A stretch of DNA of 64,000 bases from the NCBI RefSeq assembly GCF_963422335.1, contig NZ_OY729424.1:2418001-2482000 (forward strand). The letters are read 5' to 3'. Below, piece after piece: positions 1 to 13,431 of this stretch (position 1 is its first letter; each line of letters begins with the position of its first letter). This DNA is from an uncultured Roseateles sp. (GTDB lineage Bacteria > Pseudomonadota > Gammaproteobacteria > Burkholderiales > Burkholderiaceae_C). A program made the translations under genes and the position numbers. The notes below the pieces were generated by a model. The model was given only the letters and a program-made list of their open reading frames with translations. It was not told the origin of the DNA and searched no databases.

Positions 1-1950
1 GCCATCGGCTCGGACAAGAGCAACCGCGCAATCACACTGACGGCACGCTCGGGCACCATCACCAAGACGGTGTCGTTCGAGGTGGTTGACAGCATCTCGG
101 GCAGCAAGACCTCGGATCTGGTGGTCACGCTCGACAAGCCCAATCTGACCAACTCCGGCACCGACTCGGTGAACGTCAGCGTCACGGCGCTCGACACCTC
201 GCGCAAGGCCTTGGGCGGCGTGCCGGTGAGCTTCTCGGTCGATGCCAGCGCGGTCGTGACGCCCGAGGGCGGCAAGACCTCCACCGATGCCACCAGCGGC
301 CAGATCAAGGCGGCCGTGACCATCGGTGCGCTGAAGACCAAGCGCAGCATCACCGTGACGGTGAACAGTGGCACGGTGACGCGAAGCATCTCGTTCGATG
401 TCGTTGATGCCGTGGTGACCATTCCCCGCGCCGCTGACCTGACGGTGGTGCTGAGCAGCAACAGCATCCAGGATTCCGGATTGGAAGAGGTCGTTGTTAC
501 AGCCACCGCGGTGGATGCTTCGCGCAATGCCTTGGCGGGTATCCCGGTGGCTTTCACCGTGGACCAGAACGCGGTGCTGATTGCCAGCAGCGCATCCACC
601 AACGCACAGGGCCAGGTCACGGCACGGGTCTTGATCGGCTCCGACCGCACCAACCGCCGCGTGACGGTGACGGCAACCAGCGACACCCTGGTGCGCACCG
701 CTGCCTTCCAGGTCAGCGGCGCCAAACTGACCGGCACGGCCGATCCGACGGTGATGAATGTCGGCGATGGTGGCAAGGTCGAATACAAGCTGCGCGACGT
801 CAACAACAATGGCCTGGCTCAGGTGCCCATCACCATTACCGGTCCGGGCAGCCTGATCACCAATGCGGTGACCGACGACAACGGCACTTACCTGTTCAGC
901 TACACCGCCCCGGCGGCGGCGGGCAGCTATGACATCAAGGCCAACTCGGGCGGTGCTCCGGTCAACTTGCAGACGATTCTGGTCAGCACTGGGTCGATTC
1001 CGGCTGCCACCGGACCGGTGGTCTCGGCCGCGCTGTCGCTGGAGTCGAATGTGGTCAAGGTCAACACGGTCGGCAATGCCAACCGGATTGATGTGCGGGC
1101 CCTGTTCCTCGGCAACAACAACAAGGCCATCAAGGATGTGCGGGTGCGCTTCAAGGTCGATCCGACCAATGCGGTCGGCGGCACCTTCTCGATCGGCGCC
1201 GGCACCAGCTATTCGGACATCAATGGGGTGGCCACCACGGCCTACATCCCCGGTTCGCGCTCCAGCCCGACCGACGGCCTGCGCCTGCGCGCCTGCTATG
1301 ACCTGATCGACTTTCCTGACTTTGCGGACGATGCACCCTGTCCTGGCACCTCCAAAGAGATCAGCGTCAAGCTGACGGTGGTGTCCGAGGCCTTGTCGGT
1401 GACCATAGGCACCAACGAGACCATCGAAGTCGGACCCAGCAACCTGACCTATATCCAGAAGTTCGTGCTGCTGGTGGTCGACTCTGCGGGCAATGCGATG
1501 CCCAATGTGCAGATCACGCCGTCCATTGACCTGCTGGCCTATGGCAAGGGCTTCTACACCTGGAATGCGGCGCAATCAGCCTGGATTCCGACCGTGACCG
1601 CCCGTTGCCTCAGCGAGGATGTGAATCGAAATGGCTCGGTCGATGCTGGTGAAGACATCAACGGCAATGGATCACTCGATCCACGCAAGTCGGATGCGGC
1701 GATCAGCATGGTCGGCTCGACCAAGACCGACGCCAATGGCTCGGCCATCCTGAAGGTCGAGTATCCGAAGAGCCATGCCTCCTGGGTCTCATTCAAGATC
1801 TCTGCCGCCGCTTTCGGTGTGCTGAGCCCGCCGGCGGTGTACTCCGGTCTGCTGCCGGCCGATGCCAAGGCCATCAAGACCGAGACGCCACCCCCGGCCT
1901 TTGTGGTCAGCCCCTACGGCATCGTCGGTAGCTGTACCGATCCGAACTGA
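1..1950 (+). CDS. Large Ig-like (Big_1/invasin-type) repeat surface protein, 3' part only
   Basis: The frame is open from the first base, so the gene starts upstream of the window; 649 residues are visible. They form a row of bacterial Ig-like modules of about 95-100 residues. The first few codons already match the end of a module (the SITVTVNSGTVTRSISFDVV-type strand), followed by full modules at about 37-138 and 139-240 and more diverged ones to about 500. Near residues 538-560 there are two DxNxNGSxD loops in tandem that look like dockerin or EF-hand calcium loops. No LPXTG, autotransporter barrel or TM segment is seen at the C-terminus. Family knowledge: such modules make rigid extracellular stalks in adhesins and invasins. 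It ends one base before aroK, where pilQ commonly sits in relatives. The exact role (adhesin or pilus-associated) is inferred. Confidence 0.75.
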   Translation, partial: AIGSDKSNRAITLTARSGTITKTVSFEVVDSISGSKTSDLVVTLDKPNLTNSGTDSVNVSVTALDTSRKALGGVPVSFSVDASAVVTPEGGKTSTDATSGQIKAAVTIGALKTKRSITVTVNSGTVTRSISFDVVDAVVTIPRAADLTVVLSSNSIQDSGLEEVVVTATAVDASRNALAGIPVAFTVDQNAVLIASSASTNAQGQVTARVLIGSDRTNRRVTVTATSDTLVRTAAFQVSGAKLTGTADPTVMNVGDGGKVEYKLRDVNNNGLAQVPITITGPGSLITNAVTDDNGTYLFSYTAPAAAGSYDIKANSGGAPVNLQTILVSTGSIPAATGPVVSAALSLESNVVKVNTVGNANRIDVRALFLGNNNKAIKDVRVRFKVDPTNAVGGTFSIGAGTSYSDINGVATTAYIPGSRSSPTDGLRLRACYDLIDFPDFADDAPCPGTSKEISVKLTVVSEALSVTIGTNETIEVGPSNLTYIQKFVLLVVDSAGNAMPNVQITPSIDLLAYGKGFYTWNAAQSAWIPTVTARCLSEDVNRNGSVDAGEDINGNGSLDPRKSDAAISMVGSTKTDANGSAILKVEYPKSHASWVSFKISAAAFGVLSPPAVYSGLLPADAKAIKTETPPPAFVVSPYGIVGSCTDPN

Positions 1951-1951
1951 A

Positions 1952-2545
1952 GTGACAAGCCGACCGCAAGCGCCGCTGTGCTTTTCGCTGGTGGGCATGC
2001 CCGGATGCGGCAAGTCCACCGTCGGGCGGCAGCTGGCGCGTTTGCTGGGCACGACCTTCATCGATCTGGATGCCGAGATCGAGCGGAAACTGGGCGAAGC
2101 GATTCGCCCTTTTTTTGAGCGCGAAGGCGAGGCGGCCTTTCGTGCCCTTGAGCATGAAGCCCTGGCGGATTTGCTGAAGGTGCCGGCCGAATGGGTGCTG
2201 GCCACTGGCGGCGGCGCCGTGCTGCGGGACGACAACCGCGCGCTGCTCCATGCGCACAGCACCGTGCTCTATCTGCGCTCTTCGCCCGAGGAGTTGTTTC
2301 GCCGCCTGCGCCACGACACCCAGCGCCCGCTGCTGCAAGTCAACAATCCGCTGGGCAAGCTGCGCGAACTGTTCCAGCAGCGTGATCCTCTGTACCGGCG
2401 TACCGCGCATTTCCTGATCGAAACGGGACGGCCCAGCGTCAATTCGTTGGTCAATATGATTCTGATGCAGCTTGAGCTGGCAGGGCTGGTGGACAACCAG
2501 CGCGTGCCGTCCTCGGTGCAGCCAAGGCCGGAACTGCAGCGCTGA
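1952..2545 (+). CDS. aroK: Shikimate kinase
   Basis: Phosphorylates shikimate with ATP in the cytosolic shikimate pathway to chorismate. A P-loop (GMPGCGKST) lies at residues 15-23, followed by the shikimate-kinase signature with IDLDAEIE, the FFEREGEAAFR segment and the ATGGGAVL loop, all in family order. I chose the GTG at 1952, giving 197 aa, a normal family length; the frame is open further upstream, but that would overlap the preceding gene and add a basic extension unlike the family. Its stop is 44 bases before aroB, with which it forms the usual aroK-aroB pair. No clear Shine-Dalgarno precedes the GTG, so translation may be coupled to the upstream gene's stop. Confidence 0.93.
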   Translation: MTSRPQAPLCFSLVGMPGCGKSTVGRQLARLLGTTFIDLDAEIERKLGEAIRPFFEREGEAAFRALEHEALADLLKVPAEWVLATGGGAVLRDDNRALLHAHSTVLYLRSSPEELFRRLRHDTQRPLLQVNNPLGKLRELFQQRDPLYRRTAHFLIETGRPSVNSLVNMILMQLELAGLVDNQRVPSSVQPRPELQR

Positions 2546-2589
2546 GTGCGGCGGCAGGAGGCCACGGCGGTGGCCGTACACTGGCGGGC

Positions 2590-3711
2590 ATGAATCCAGC
2601 CCGCAACCAGCCCGCTCCAGCACCTTCGCCGACAGCCAGCGTTTCGATCGCGCTTGAAGACCGCAGCTACCAGATCCTGATCGCCCCCGGCCTGCTAGAC
2701 AGCGCCGAGGCGTGGCAGGACTTGCCCAGGGCCGAGTGCGCCCTGATCGTCAGCAATGTGACGGTGGCGCCGCTCTACCTGGCGCGCCTGCAGGCTGCAC
2801 TCAAGCCCCATTACCGGCGTATCGAGGTGCTGAGCCTGCCTGACGGTGAGGTTTACAAGGACTGGACTTCGCTGAACCTGATCATCGATGCCTTGCTGAG
2901 CCGCGGCTGTGATCGCAAGACCGTGATGTTCGCGCTGGGCGGTGGGGTGATCGGTGACATGACCGGTTTTGCCGCCGCTGTTTATATGCGCGGCGTGCCG
3001 TTTGTGCAGGTGCCCACCACCCTGCTCGCCCAGGTGGACTCCTCGGTGGGCGGAAAGACGGCCATCAACCACCCGCTGGGCAAGAACATGGTCGGTGCCT
3101 TCTACCAACCGGTGCGTGTGATTGCCGACCTGGACACATTGGACAGTTTGCCGGCCCGCGAGCTGTCGGCCGGACTGGCCGAAGTCATCAAGTACGGTCC
3201 GATTGCCGATGCCGACTTTCTGAGCTGGATTGAGCTGAACCTGGACGCCCTGCTGGCCCGTGACAAGGTGGCGTTGGCCCATGCGGTGCGACGCTCCTGC
3301 GAGATCAAGGCCTTGGTGGTCGGTCAGGATGAGCGCGAGCAAGGCCTGCGCGCCATCCTGAATTTCGGCCACACCTTTGGCCATGCCATTGAGGCCGGCC
3401 TGGGTTACGGCGAATGGTTGCATGGCGAGGCCGTGGGTTGCGGCATGGTGATGGCCAGCGATCTTTCGGTGCGCCTGGGTCTGATGCCGGCCGAGTTTCT
3501 GACGCGGATGAAGACCTTGATTGGCCGGGCAGGGCTGCCACTGGTCGGGCCACGGCTCGGTGTACAGCGGTATCTGGAGCTGATGCGGGTGGACAAGAAG
3601 GCCGAGAGCGGTGAGATCCGTTTCGTGCTGATCGACGCCCTGGGTCATGCGACGATGCGTGCCGCTCCCGATGCCCTGGTCGCCGAGGTGATAGCGGCGA
3701 ATTGCGCATGA
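2590..3711 (+). CDS. aroB: 3-dehydroquinate synthase
   Basis: Converts DAHP to 3-dehydroquinate using NAD+ and a divalent metal, the second step of the shikimate pathway. The 373-aa protein carries the family landmarks in order: the glycine-rich ALGGGVIGDMTGF NAD-binding segment, the FVQVPTTLLAQVDSSVGGKT active-site stretch, and the metal-binding histidine segments NFGHTFGHAIE and WLHGEAV. A short Pro/Ala-rich N-terminal tail of about 18 residues precedes the conserved domain. It lies in the aroK-aroB-dgt run typical of betaproteobacteria. Function is close to certain from motifs and context. Confidence 0.96.
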   Translation: MNPARNQPAPAPSPTASVSIALEDRSYQILIAPGLLDSAEAWQDLPRAECALIVSNVTVAPLYLARLQAALKPHYRRIEVLSLPDGEVYKDWTSLNLIIDALLSRGCDRKTVMFALGGGVIGDMTGFAAAVYMRGVPFVQVPTTLLAQVDSSVGGKTAINHPLGKNMVGAFYQPVRVIADLDTLDSLPARELSAGLAEVIKYGPIADADFLSWIELNLDALLARDKVALAHAVRRSCEIKALVVGQDEREQGLRAILNFGHTFGHAIEAGLGYGEWLHGEAVGCGMVMASDLSVRLGLMPAEFLTRMKTLIGRAGLPLVGPRLGVQRYLELMRVDKKAESGEIRFVLIDALGHATMRAAPDALVAEVIAANCA

Positions 3712-3733
3712 ACCACCGCTTGACGAGCCGGAT

Positions 3734-4882
3734 TTGACCGTGCCGGCCGGTATACCACTCGCGCCCTATGGTTGCGACGCCGCGCAGACGCGCGGCCGCC
3801 GACATGCCGAAGCCCCGGCGCCGACCCGCAGCGACTACCAGCGTGACCGTGACCGTGTCGTGCACAGCACGGCCTTTCGGCGCCTGGTCTACAAGACCCA
3901 GGTGTTCCTGAACCATGAGGGTGATCTGTTCCGCACCCGGCTGACGCATTCGCTGGAGGTTGCCCAGCTCGGTCGCTCGATCGCCCGCACCCTGGGCCTG
4001 AACGAGGACCTGGTCGAGGCCATCGCGCTGGCGCATGACCTGGGCCACACGCCCTTTGGCCATGCCGGCCAGGATGCTCTGCATGAATGCATGGCCGAGT
4101 TCGGCGGTTTCGAGCACAACCTGCAGAGCCTGCGCGTCGTCGATGAGCTCGAGCAGCGCTACCCCGACTACGACGGGCTGAACCTGAGCTACGAAACGCG
4201 CGAAGGCATCCTCAAGCATTGCTCGCGCACCAATGCCATCAAGCTGGAGATTGCCGAGCCTGGCGGGGTGGGGAGGCGCTTTCTCGATGGCAGCCAGCCC
4301 AGCCTGGAGGCTCAGCTGTGCAACCTGGCCGACGCGATTGCCTACAACGCCCATGATGTGGATGACGGCGTGCGCTCGGGTCTGCTGAGCCTGGAGCAGT
4401 TGGATGAGGTCGAGCTGTTCAGCCGCCACAGCCAGGCGGTGCGGCGCGAGTACCCGGCGCTGCAGGGGCGGCGCCTGCTGTTCGAGGCCATACGCCGCAT
4501 GCTGTCGGCCCAGGTTTATGACGTGATCGACGCCACTCGAGCCAGCCTGGCTGCTTCGGGTGTCGGCTCGGTGGCCGAGGTGCGGGCCCATGCCCAGCGT
4601 CTGGTCTGTTTCAGTGAGCCGATGCACGAGGCTGGCAATGCGCTCAAGCGCTTCCTGTTCGGCAATCTGTATCGCCACCCCCAGGTGGTCGACACCACGG
4701 CCATGGGCAAGCAGGTCGTGCGTGACCTGTTCGAGATCTACCGCACAGATCCCAGCGGCATGCCGTCAGACTTCACCTCGCTGGGCCGCGCCGAACGCGG
4801 CATCGCCGACTACATCGCCGGCATGACCGACCGCTTCGCCATTCGCGAACACGAACGCCTCACCGGCCGCCGCCTTTTCTGA
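3734..4882 (+). CDS. dgt: dGTP triphosphohydrolase-like protein (HD domain)
   Basis: HD-superfamily nucleotide triphosphohydrolase of the type II dGTPase-like branch; family members cleave dNTPs to the nucleoside and triphosphate. Seen: RDRDRVVHSTAFRRL, then TRLTHSLEVAQ, then the HD pair in ALAHDLGHTPFGHAG, and the DAIAYNAHDVDD metal-site segment. At 382 aa it is a normal length. The listed start is a TTG at 3734; a GTG at 3740 is an equally good alternative, and neither has a strong ribosome site. It follows aroB by 22 bases. The stop overlaps the edge of a REP-bearing segment that separates dgt from gltB. Confidence 0.9.
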   Translation: MTVPAGIPLAPYGCDAAQTRGRRHAEAPAPTRSDYQRDRDRVVHSTAFRRLVYKTQVFLNHEGDLFRTRLTHSLEVAQLGRSIARTLGLNEDLVEAIALAHDLGHTPFGHAGQDALHECMAEFGGFEHNLQSLRVVDELEQRYPDYDGLNLSYETREGILKHCSRTNAIKLEIAEPGGVGRRFLDGSQPSLEAQLCNLADAIAYNAHDVDDGVRSGLLSLEQLDEVELFSRHSQAVRREYPALQGRRLLFEAIRRMLSAQVYDVIDATRASLAASGVGSVAEVRAHAQRLVCFSEPMHEAGNALKRFLFGNLYRHPQVVDTTAMGKQVVRDLFEIYRTDPSGMPSDFTSLGRAERGIADYIAGMTDRFAIREHERLTGRRLF

Positions 4883-4887
4883 TCGTG

Positions 4888-4917
4888 TTTTAATTTGGGG
4901 TCAGACTCCAATTGAAA
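4888..4917 (+). repeat. REP-like repeat, left copy next to RAYT gene
   Basis: An AT-rich 30-base element with core GGGGTCAGACTCCAATTGAA sits directly upstream of the RAYT start codon. It is an imperfect inverted copy of the element at 5633-5660, whose reverse complement reads GGGGTCGGAGTCATTTTTCA. RAYT genes are typically flanked by the REP elements they act on, so these are its likely cognate repeats. Base composition differs sharply from the GC-rich surroundings. Confidence 0.75.
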
Positions 4918-4921
4918 CACC

Positions 4922-5659
4922 ATGGCTCGACTCCCTCGCCTTGTACTGGGCGGCCAAGCCCATCACGTGATCCAGCGTGGTCACAATCGCCAGCCCGTTT
5001 TCCTGGAGGACCAGGATCGGCGCAAATACCTTGAGTTCCTGCGCGAGGTTTCGGCCACCTGCAAGGTGGCTATCCATGCCTATGTGCTGATGGACAACCA
5101 TGTGCACCTGCTAGTCACACCCGAGGAGGCCGATGGCATCAGCCGCATGATGCAGGCCCAGGGGCGGCGCTATGTGGCCTGGTTCAATCATCGCCATGGT
5201 CGCAGCGGAACGTTATGGGAAGGACGGTTTCGTGCGTCCCTGATTGATAGTGAGCGCTATTTCATGACCTGCATGCGCTATATCGATCTGAATCCCGTGC
5301 GGGCCGGTCTGGTGGCCCAGTGCCAGGACTTCGCCTGGTCCAGCCATGGGCACTACATCGGGCAGCGCAGCGATACCGTCATCACCGAGCATCCGCTCTT
5401 CTGGGCGCTGGGCAACACGCCGTTCGAGCGCGATGCGGCGTACAAGGCCTTGTTCGACACCGAGCTGAGCGCAGGCGATGAGAAGGCGCTGACCGATGCT
5501 GCGTTGAAAGGCTGGCCATTGGGTTCCGCCGACTTTCTTGCTCAGCTTGCGGGTCAGACCGACAGACCGCTGCAAGCTCGCAAGCGGGGACGACCACCCG
5601 CGGCTGCATCCAAGTTGCAAACGAGGGTTGAGTTGAAAAATGACTCCGACCCCATTTAA
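4922..5659 (+). CDS. REP-associated tyrosine transposase (RAYT, Y1_Tnp/IS200-like)
   Basis: Single-strand DNA nuclease of the HUH superfamily, of the domesticated REP-associated kind. The protein starts MARLPRLVLGGQAHHVIQRG, typical of RAYTs. It has the HUH pair in MDNHVHLL (His60 and His62) and a candidate catalytic tyrosine at Tyr120 in the MRYIDLNPVRAGL segment. At 245 aa it is intact. The C-terminal 50 residues are basic and include a KRGRPP AT-hook-like stretch. Its last codons and TAA stop lie inside the right REP-like repeat, so the gene and repeat have been kept as a unit. It is inserted between dgt and gltB, which are often near neighbours in relatives. Confidence 0.92.
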   Translation: MARLPRLVLGGQAHHVIQRGHNRQPVFLEDQDRRKYLEFLREVSATCKVAIHAYVLMDNHVHLLVTPEEADGISRMMQAQGRRYVAWFNHRHGRSGTLWEGRFRASLIDSERYFMTCMRYIDLNPVRAGLVAQCQDFAWSSHGHYIGQRSDTVITEHPLFWALGNTPFERDAAYKALFDTELSAGDEKALTDAALKGWPLGSADFLAQLAGQTDRPLQARKRGRPPAAASKLQTRVELKNDSDPI

Positions 5660-5660
5660 T
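5633..5660 (-). repeat. REP-like repeat, right copy overlapping RAYT 3' end
   Basis: Contains TGACTCCGACCCCATTTAAT, the imperfect inverted counterpart of the element at 4888-4917. It provides the final codons and stop codon of the RAYT gene, giving a REP-gene-REP arrangement. Confidence 0.75.
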
Positions 5661-5682
5661 GATGCCAATGGCGATTGATTGC

Positions 5683-5713
5683 GAATAAAACTACTCCGAC
5701 CCTAATTAAAAAA
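5683..5713 (-). repeat. Third, partial REP-like copy upstream of gltB
   Basis: Contains ACTCCGACCCTAATTAAA, a further copy of the same core in the same orientation as the repeat at 5633-5660. It lies in the gltB leader, about 66 bases before its start codon. Confidence 0.65.
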
Positions 5714-5778
5714 TCTTGTCGGGTTTGCTGCACTGCAGTAATCTTCGCTTCATCCCTAGTGTTGATGTGGAGATCGCC

Positions 5779-10524
<4,746 letters not shown>

Positions 10525-10554
10525 TTCCCCACATCACCCAAGACGAGCAAGCAC

Positions 10555-12021
10555 ATGGGAAAAGTCACCGGCTTCATGGAATACGAGCGCATCGAGGAGG
10601 GCTATGAGCCCGTGCCCAAGCGCCTGAAGAACTACAAAGAGTTCGTGATCGGACTGAAGGACGAGCAGGCCAAGGTGCAGGCGGCCCGCTGCATGGACTG
10701 CGGCACGCCGTTCTGCAACAGCGGCTGCCCGGTCAACAACATCATTCCGGACTTCAACGACCTGGTGTTCCAGGGCGACTGGAAAAACGCGATCACCGTG
10801 CTGCACAGCACCAACAACTTCCCCGAGTTCACCGGCCGCATCTGCCCCGCGCCCTGCGAGGCGGCCTGCACCCTGAACGTCAATGACGACGCGGTGGGCA
10901 TCAAGTCGATCGAGCACGCCATCATCGACCGCGCCTGGGCCGAGGGCTGGGTCACGCCGCAGCTGCCCAAAGTCAAGACTGGCAAGACAGTGGCGGTGGT
11001 CGGTTCCGGCCCGGCCGGCCTGGCCGCTGCCCAACAGCTGGCACGCGCCGGTCACAGCGTCACGGTGTTCGAGAAGAACGACCGCATCGGCGGCCTGCTG
11101 CGATATGGCATTCCGGACTTCAAGATGGAGAAGGACCACATCGACCGCCGCGTGGCGCAAATGCAGGCCGAGGGTGTGGTGTTCCGCACCGGCGTGATCG
11201 TCGGCAATCTGCCCGAGGGCAGCAAGGTCACCAACTGGGCCAAGGAGAGTATCTCGGCCGAACAGCTGAAGGCCGAGTTCGACGCGGTCGTGCTGACCGG
11301 CGGCGCCGAGCAGTCGCGCGACCTGCCGGTGCCGGGGCGTGACCTGGACGGCGTGCATTTTGCGATGGAATTCCTGCCGCAGCAGAACAAGCTCAATGCC
11401 GGCGACAAGATCAAAGGCCAGCTGCGTGCTGATGGCAAGAACGTCATCGTCATCGGCGGCGGCGACACCGGTAGCGACTGCGTCGGCACCAGCAACCGCC
11501 ATGGCGCCAAGAGCGTGACCCAGTTCGAGGTCATGCCCCAGCCGCCCGAGGTCGAGGACCGCCCGCTGACCTGGCCCTACTGGCCGATCAAGCTGCGCAC
11601 GTCCAGCAGCCACGAGGAGGGCTGCGAGCGCGAGTTCGCCATCGCCACCAAGGAATTCCTCGGCGAAAAGGGCAAGCTGACCGGCGTCAAGACCGTGCGC
11701 GTGCAGTGGCAGGGCGGCAAGATGGTCGAGGTCGAAGGCAGCGAGCAGGTCCTGAAGGCCGAACTGGTGCTGCTGGCCATGGGCTTCATCAGCCCGGTGG
11801 CCTCGGTGATTGACGCCTTTGGTGTGGACAAGGACGGCCGTGGCAACGCCAAGGCCGCGACCGAGAACGCCCAGGCCTACCGCACCAATGTCGACAAGGT
11901 GTTCGCCGCCGGCGACATGCGCCGCGGCCAGTCGCTGGTCGTCTGGGCCATCCGCGAGGGCCGCCAGGCGGCGCGCGCGGTCGATGAATTCCTGATGGGC
12001 CGCAGCGTTTTGCCCCGCTGA
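10555..12021 (+). CDS. gltD: Glutamate synthase (NADPH) small subunit
   Basis: Supplies electrons from NADPH through FAD and iron-sulfur clusters to GltB. The 488-aa protein has N-terminal cluster cysteines (Cys46, 49, 54, 58 in the CMDCGTPFCNSGCP segment, and a second set in CPAPCEAAC). It then has two dinucleotide-binding folds (VVGSGPAGLAAAQQLA and VIVIGGGDTGSDC) and the C-terminal FAD motif around VFAAGDMRRGQSLVVWAI. Length is normal. It is the last gene of the gltBD operon, followed by a strong intrinsic terminator at 12045-12068. Confidence 0.97.
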   Translation: MGKVTGFMEYERIEEGYEPVPKRLKNYKEFVIGLKDEQAKVQAARCMDCGTPFCNSGCPVNNIIPDFNDLVFQGDWKNAITVLHSTNNFPEFTGRICPAPCEAACTLNVNDDAVGIKSIEHAIIDRAWAEGWVTPQLPKVKTGKTVAVVGSGPAGLAAAQQLARAGHSVTVFEKNDRIGGLLRYGIPDFKMEKDHIDRRVAQMQAEGVVFRTGVIVGNLPEGSKVTNWAKESISAEQLKAEFDAVVLTGGAEQSRDLPVPGRDLDGVHFAMEFLPQQNKLNAGDKIKGQLRADGKNVIVIGGGDTGSDCVGTSNRHGAKSVTQFEVMPQPPEVEDRPLTWPYWPIKLRTSSSHEEGCEREFAIATKEFLGEKGKLTGVKTVRVQWQGGKMVEVEGSEQVLKAELVLLAMGFISPVASVIDAFGVDKDGRGNAKAATENAQAYRTNVDKVFAAGDMRRGQSLVVWAIREGRQAARAVDEFLMGRSVLPR

Positions 12022-12044
12022 GCACAACTCGTTCAGCCGCCAAA

Positions 12045-12068
12045 GCCGCCCCAGCCGGGCGGCTTTTT
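12045..12068 (+). terminator. Intrinsic terminator of gltBD
   Basis: A perfect 7-bp GC stem (GCCGCCC / GGGCGGC) with a 5-base loop is followed directly by TTTTT. It lies 24 bases after the gltD stop. Confidence 0.9.
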
Positions 12069-12332
12069 CGTTTCCGGCTGCTTTTGATCTAGATTTGTCT
12101 GGATCGCAGGCGGGTGCTGCCGCCGCGATGGTTGCAGGCAGTTACCAGGTCTTGCCCGCTGATCGCAGCCACCGTGCCGCTTGTCGATAGAGCGTCGAAT
12201 ACTGCGCAATTTCGCACATCAGCCCGGGCGCTTGCTGCCGAAAATGACGTCAAGCCCAAACAAGAAGGGCCTGCCGTGCCGGTCATGCCGTGCCGGCAGC
12301 CCAACGGTCGTCAAGAACAAGGTCATCCGCCC
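12069..12332 (+). other. Intergenic leader of the minor-pilin operon
   Basis: About 260 bases between the gltBD terminator and the pilE-like start. The frame of the pilin is open through it, but the encoded stretch is not pilin-like, so I treat it as leader. No convincing sigma-70 or sigma-54 promoter could be fixed by eye, though the operon promoter should lie here. Confidence 0.4.
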
Positions 12333-12800
12333 ATGAAACTCGTCGCCTCTTCAGCTGCTTCTCCCGTCGCCCCGCAGCGTGGCTTCTCCCTGGTGGAGTT
12401 GATGATTGTGGTGGGCATCATCGGCATCCTCTCGGCCGTGGCCCTGCCGGCCTACAACGACTATGTGCGCCGCGGCCAGCTCCCGGAGGCGACCAGCGCC
12501 CTGTCGGACTACCGCGTCAAGATGGAGCAGTTCTACCAGGACAACCGCAACTACGGCACCGGCACCTGCGCCACCGGCGCCAGCTGGGGCAACTTCGTGC
12601 GTTCGGGCAGCAAGTACTTCACCTACGCCTGCGCGCTCAGCAACTCCGGCCAGGGCTTCACGGTCACCGCCACCGGCGCGGCGGGGTCCGCGATCGGCCA
12701 CGAATACACCGTCGACCACAACGGCGCCATGGCCACGACCAAGTTCAAGGGCTCGAGCAGCACCAAGGCCTGCTGGCTGATCAAGGGGGACGAATGCTGA
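12333..12800 (+). CDS. pilE: Type IV pilin-like protein (PilE family)
   Basis: Prepilin with a 17-residue leader ending in Gly17, then Phe18 and Glu22 (GFSLVELMIVVGIIG). This is the classic class III site cut and methylated by PilD, which is encoded at 31842-32774. The hydrophobic N-terminal helix is followed by a short globular domain with cysteines in the GTCATG segment and near the C-terminus (KACWLIKGDEC), consistent with the disulfide-bonded D-region of PilE-type pilins. At 155 aa it is a usual pilin length. The ATG at 12333 gives the standard leader. It is the first gene of a minor-pilin operon and overlaps fimT by 7 bases, so it is more likely a minor than the major pilin. Confidence 0.87.
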   Translation: MKLVASSAASPVAPQRGFSLVELMIVVGIIGILSAVALPAYNDYVRRGQLPEATSALSDYRVKMEQFYQDNRNYGTGTCATGASWGNFVRSGSKYFTYACALSNSGQGFTVTATGAAGSAIGHEYTVDHNGAMATTKFKGSSSTKACWLIKGDEC

Positions 12801-13420
12801 TCCACGGCATGCCGCGCCGCCAGCTCGGGTTCTCGCTGATCGAGACCGTGGTGGCGATGGCCGTGCTGGCGATCGTGATGGCCATGGCCATGCCCGAGGC
12901 GGCGAGCTGGGTCCAGGGCCTGAAGGTGCGCAATGCCGCCGAGGGCCTGCGCTCCGGCATTGAGCGCGCCCGCATGGAGGCGCTGAAGACCAATGGCAAT
13001 GTCGGCTTCTGGCTGGTGGCCGACACCAGCTCCAAGGTGCCCGGCAACAGCTGCGCGCTGAGCGCCACTGCGCCGACCTGGGTGGTCAGCGTGACCACCC
13101 CGGCCGGCGCCTGCGCCGCCGAGCCTTCGATGACCGAGGGACCTCGCGTGGTGCAGACCTCGGGCGCGGTGTCCGGTGCAGACACGCTAAAAGTTGTGAC
13201 GATTCCAGCGGGAGGGGGCGCCGTTTCAGCGGACAGAGTGCGCTTCAACGGATTGGGTCAGGTAATCGTTGAGGCCGGCACCATTCAAATCATTGATGTC
13301 GAGGCGCTCAATCACGACGGCCGGAAATTACGCGTCGTTGTCGACACCGGCGGCTCCATCCGCATGTGCGACCGCGACGTGGCCAGTTCCGATCCCCGGG
13401 CCTGCCCGGCGGCTCCATGA
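12794..13420 (+). CDS. fimT: Minor pseudopilin of GspH/FimT family
   Basis: Prepilin-type leader MLIHGMPRRQLG followed by FSLIE (cut after Gly12, Glu17 conserved) and a hydrophobic helix rich in Ala, Val and Met. The C-terminal domain is beta-rich with four or more Cys residues, as in GspH/FimT proteins. At 208 aa it is normal for the family. The start overlaps the pilE stop. In other species FimT/FimU-type pilins join PilV, PilW, PilX and PilY1 in a tip or priming complex; here the gene order supports the same role. Confidence 0.87.
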   Translation: MLIHGMPRRQLGFSLIETVVAMAVLAIVMAMAMPEAASWVQGLKVRNAAEGLRSGIERARMEALKTNGNVGFWLVADTSSKVPGNSCALSATAPTWVVSVTTPAGACAAEPSMTEGPRVVQTSGAVSGADTLKVVTIPAGGGAVSADRVRFNGLGQVIVEAGTIQIIDVEALNHDGRKLRVVVDTGGSIRMCDRDVASSDPRACPAAP

Positions 13421-13431
13421 GGTACCCACCC

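Noticed and set aside
12069..12332. Sigma-54 promoter ahead of the pilin operon
   Set aside because: No TGGCAC-N5-TTGC arrangement could be found in the leader.
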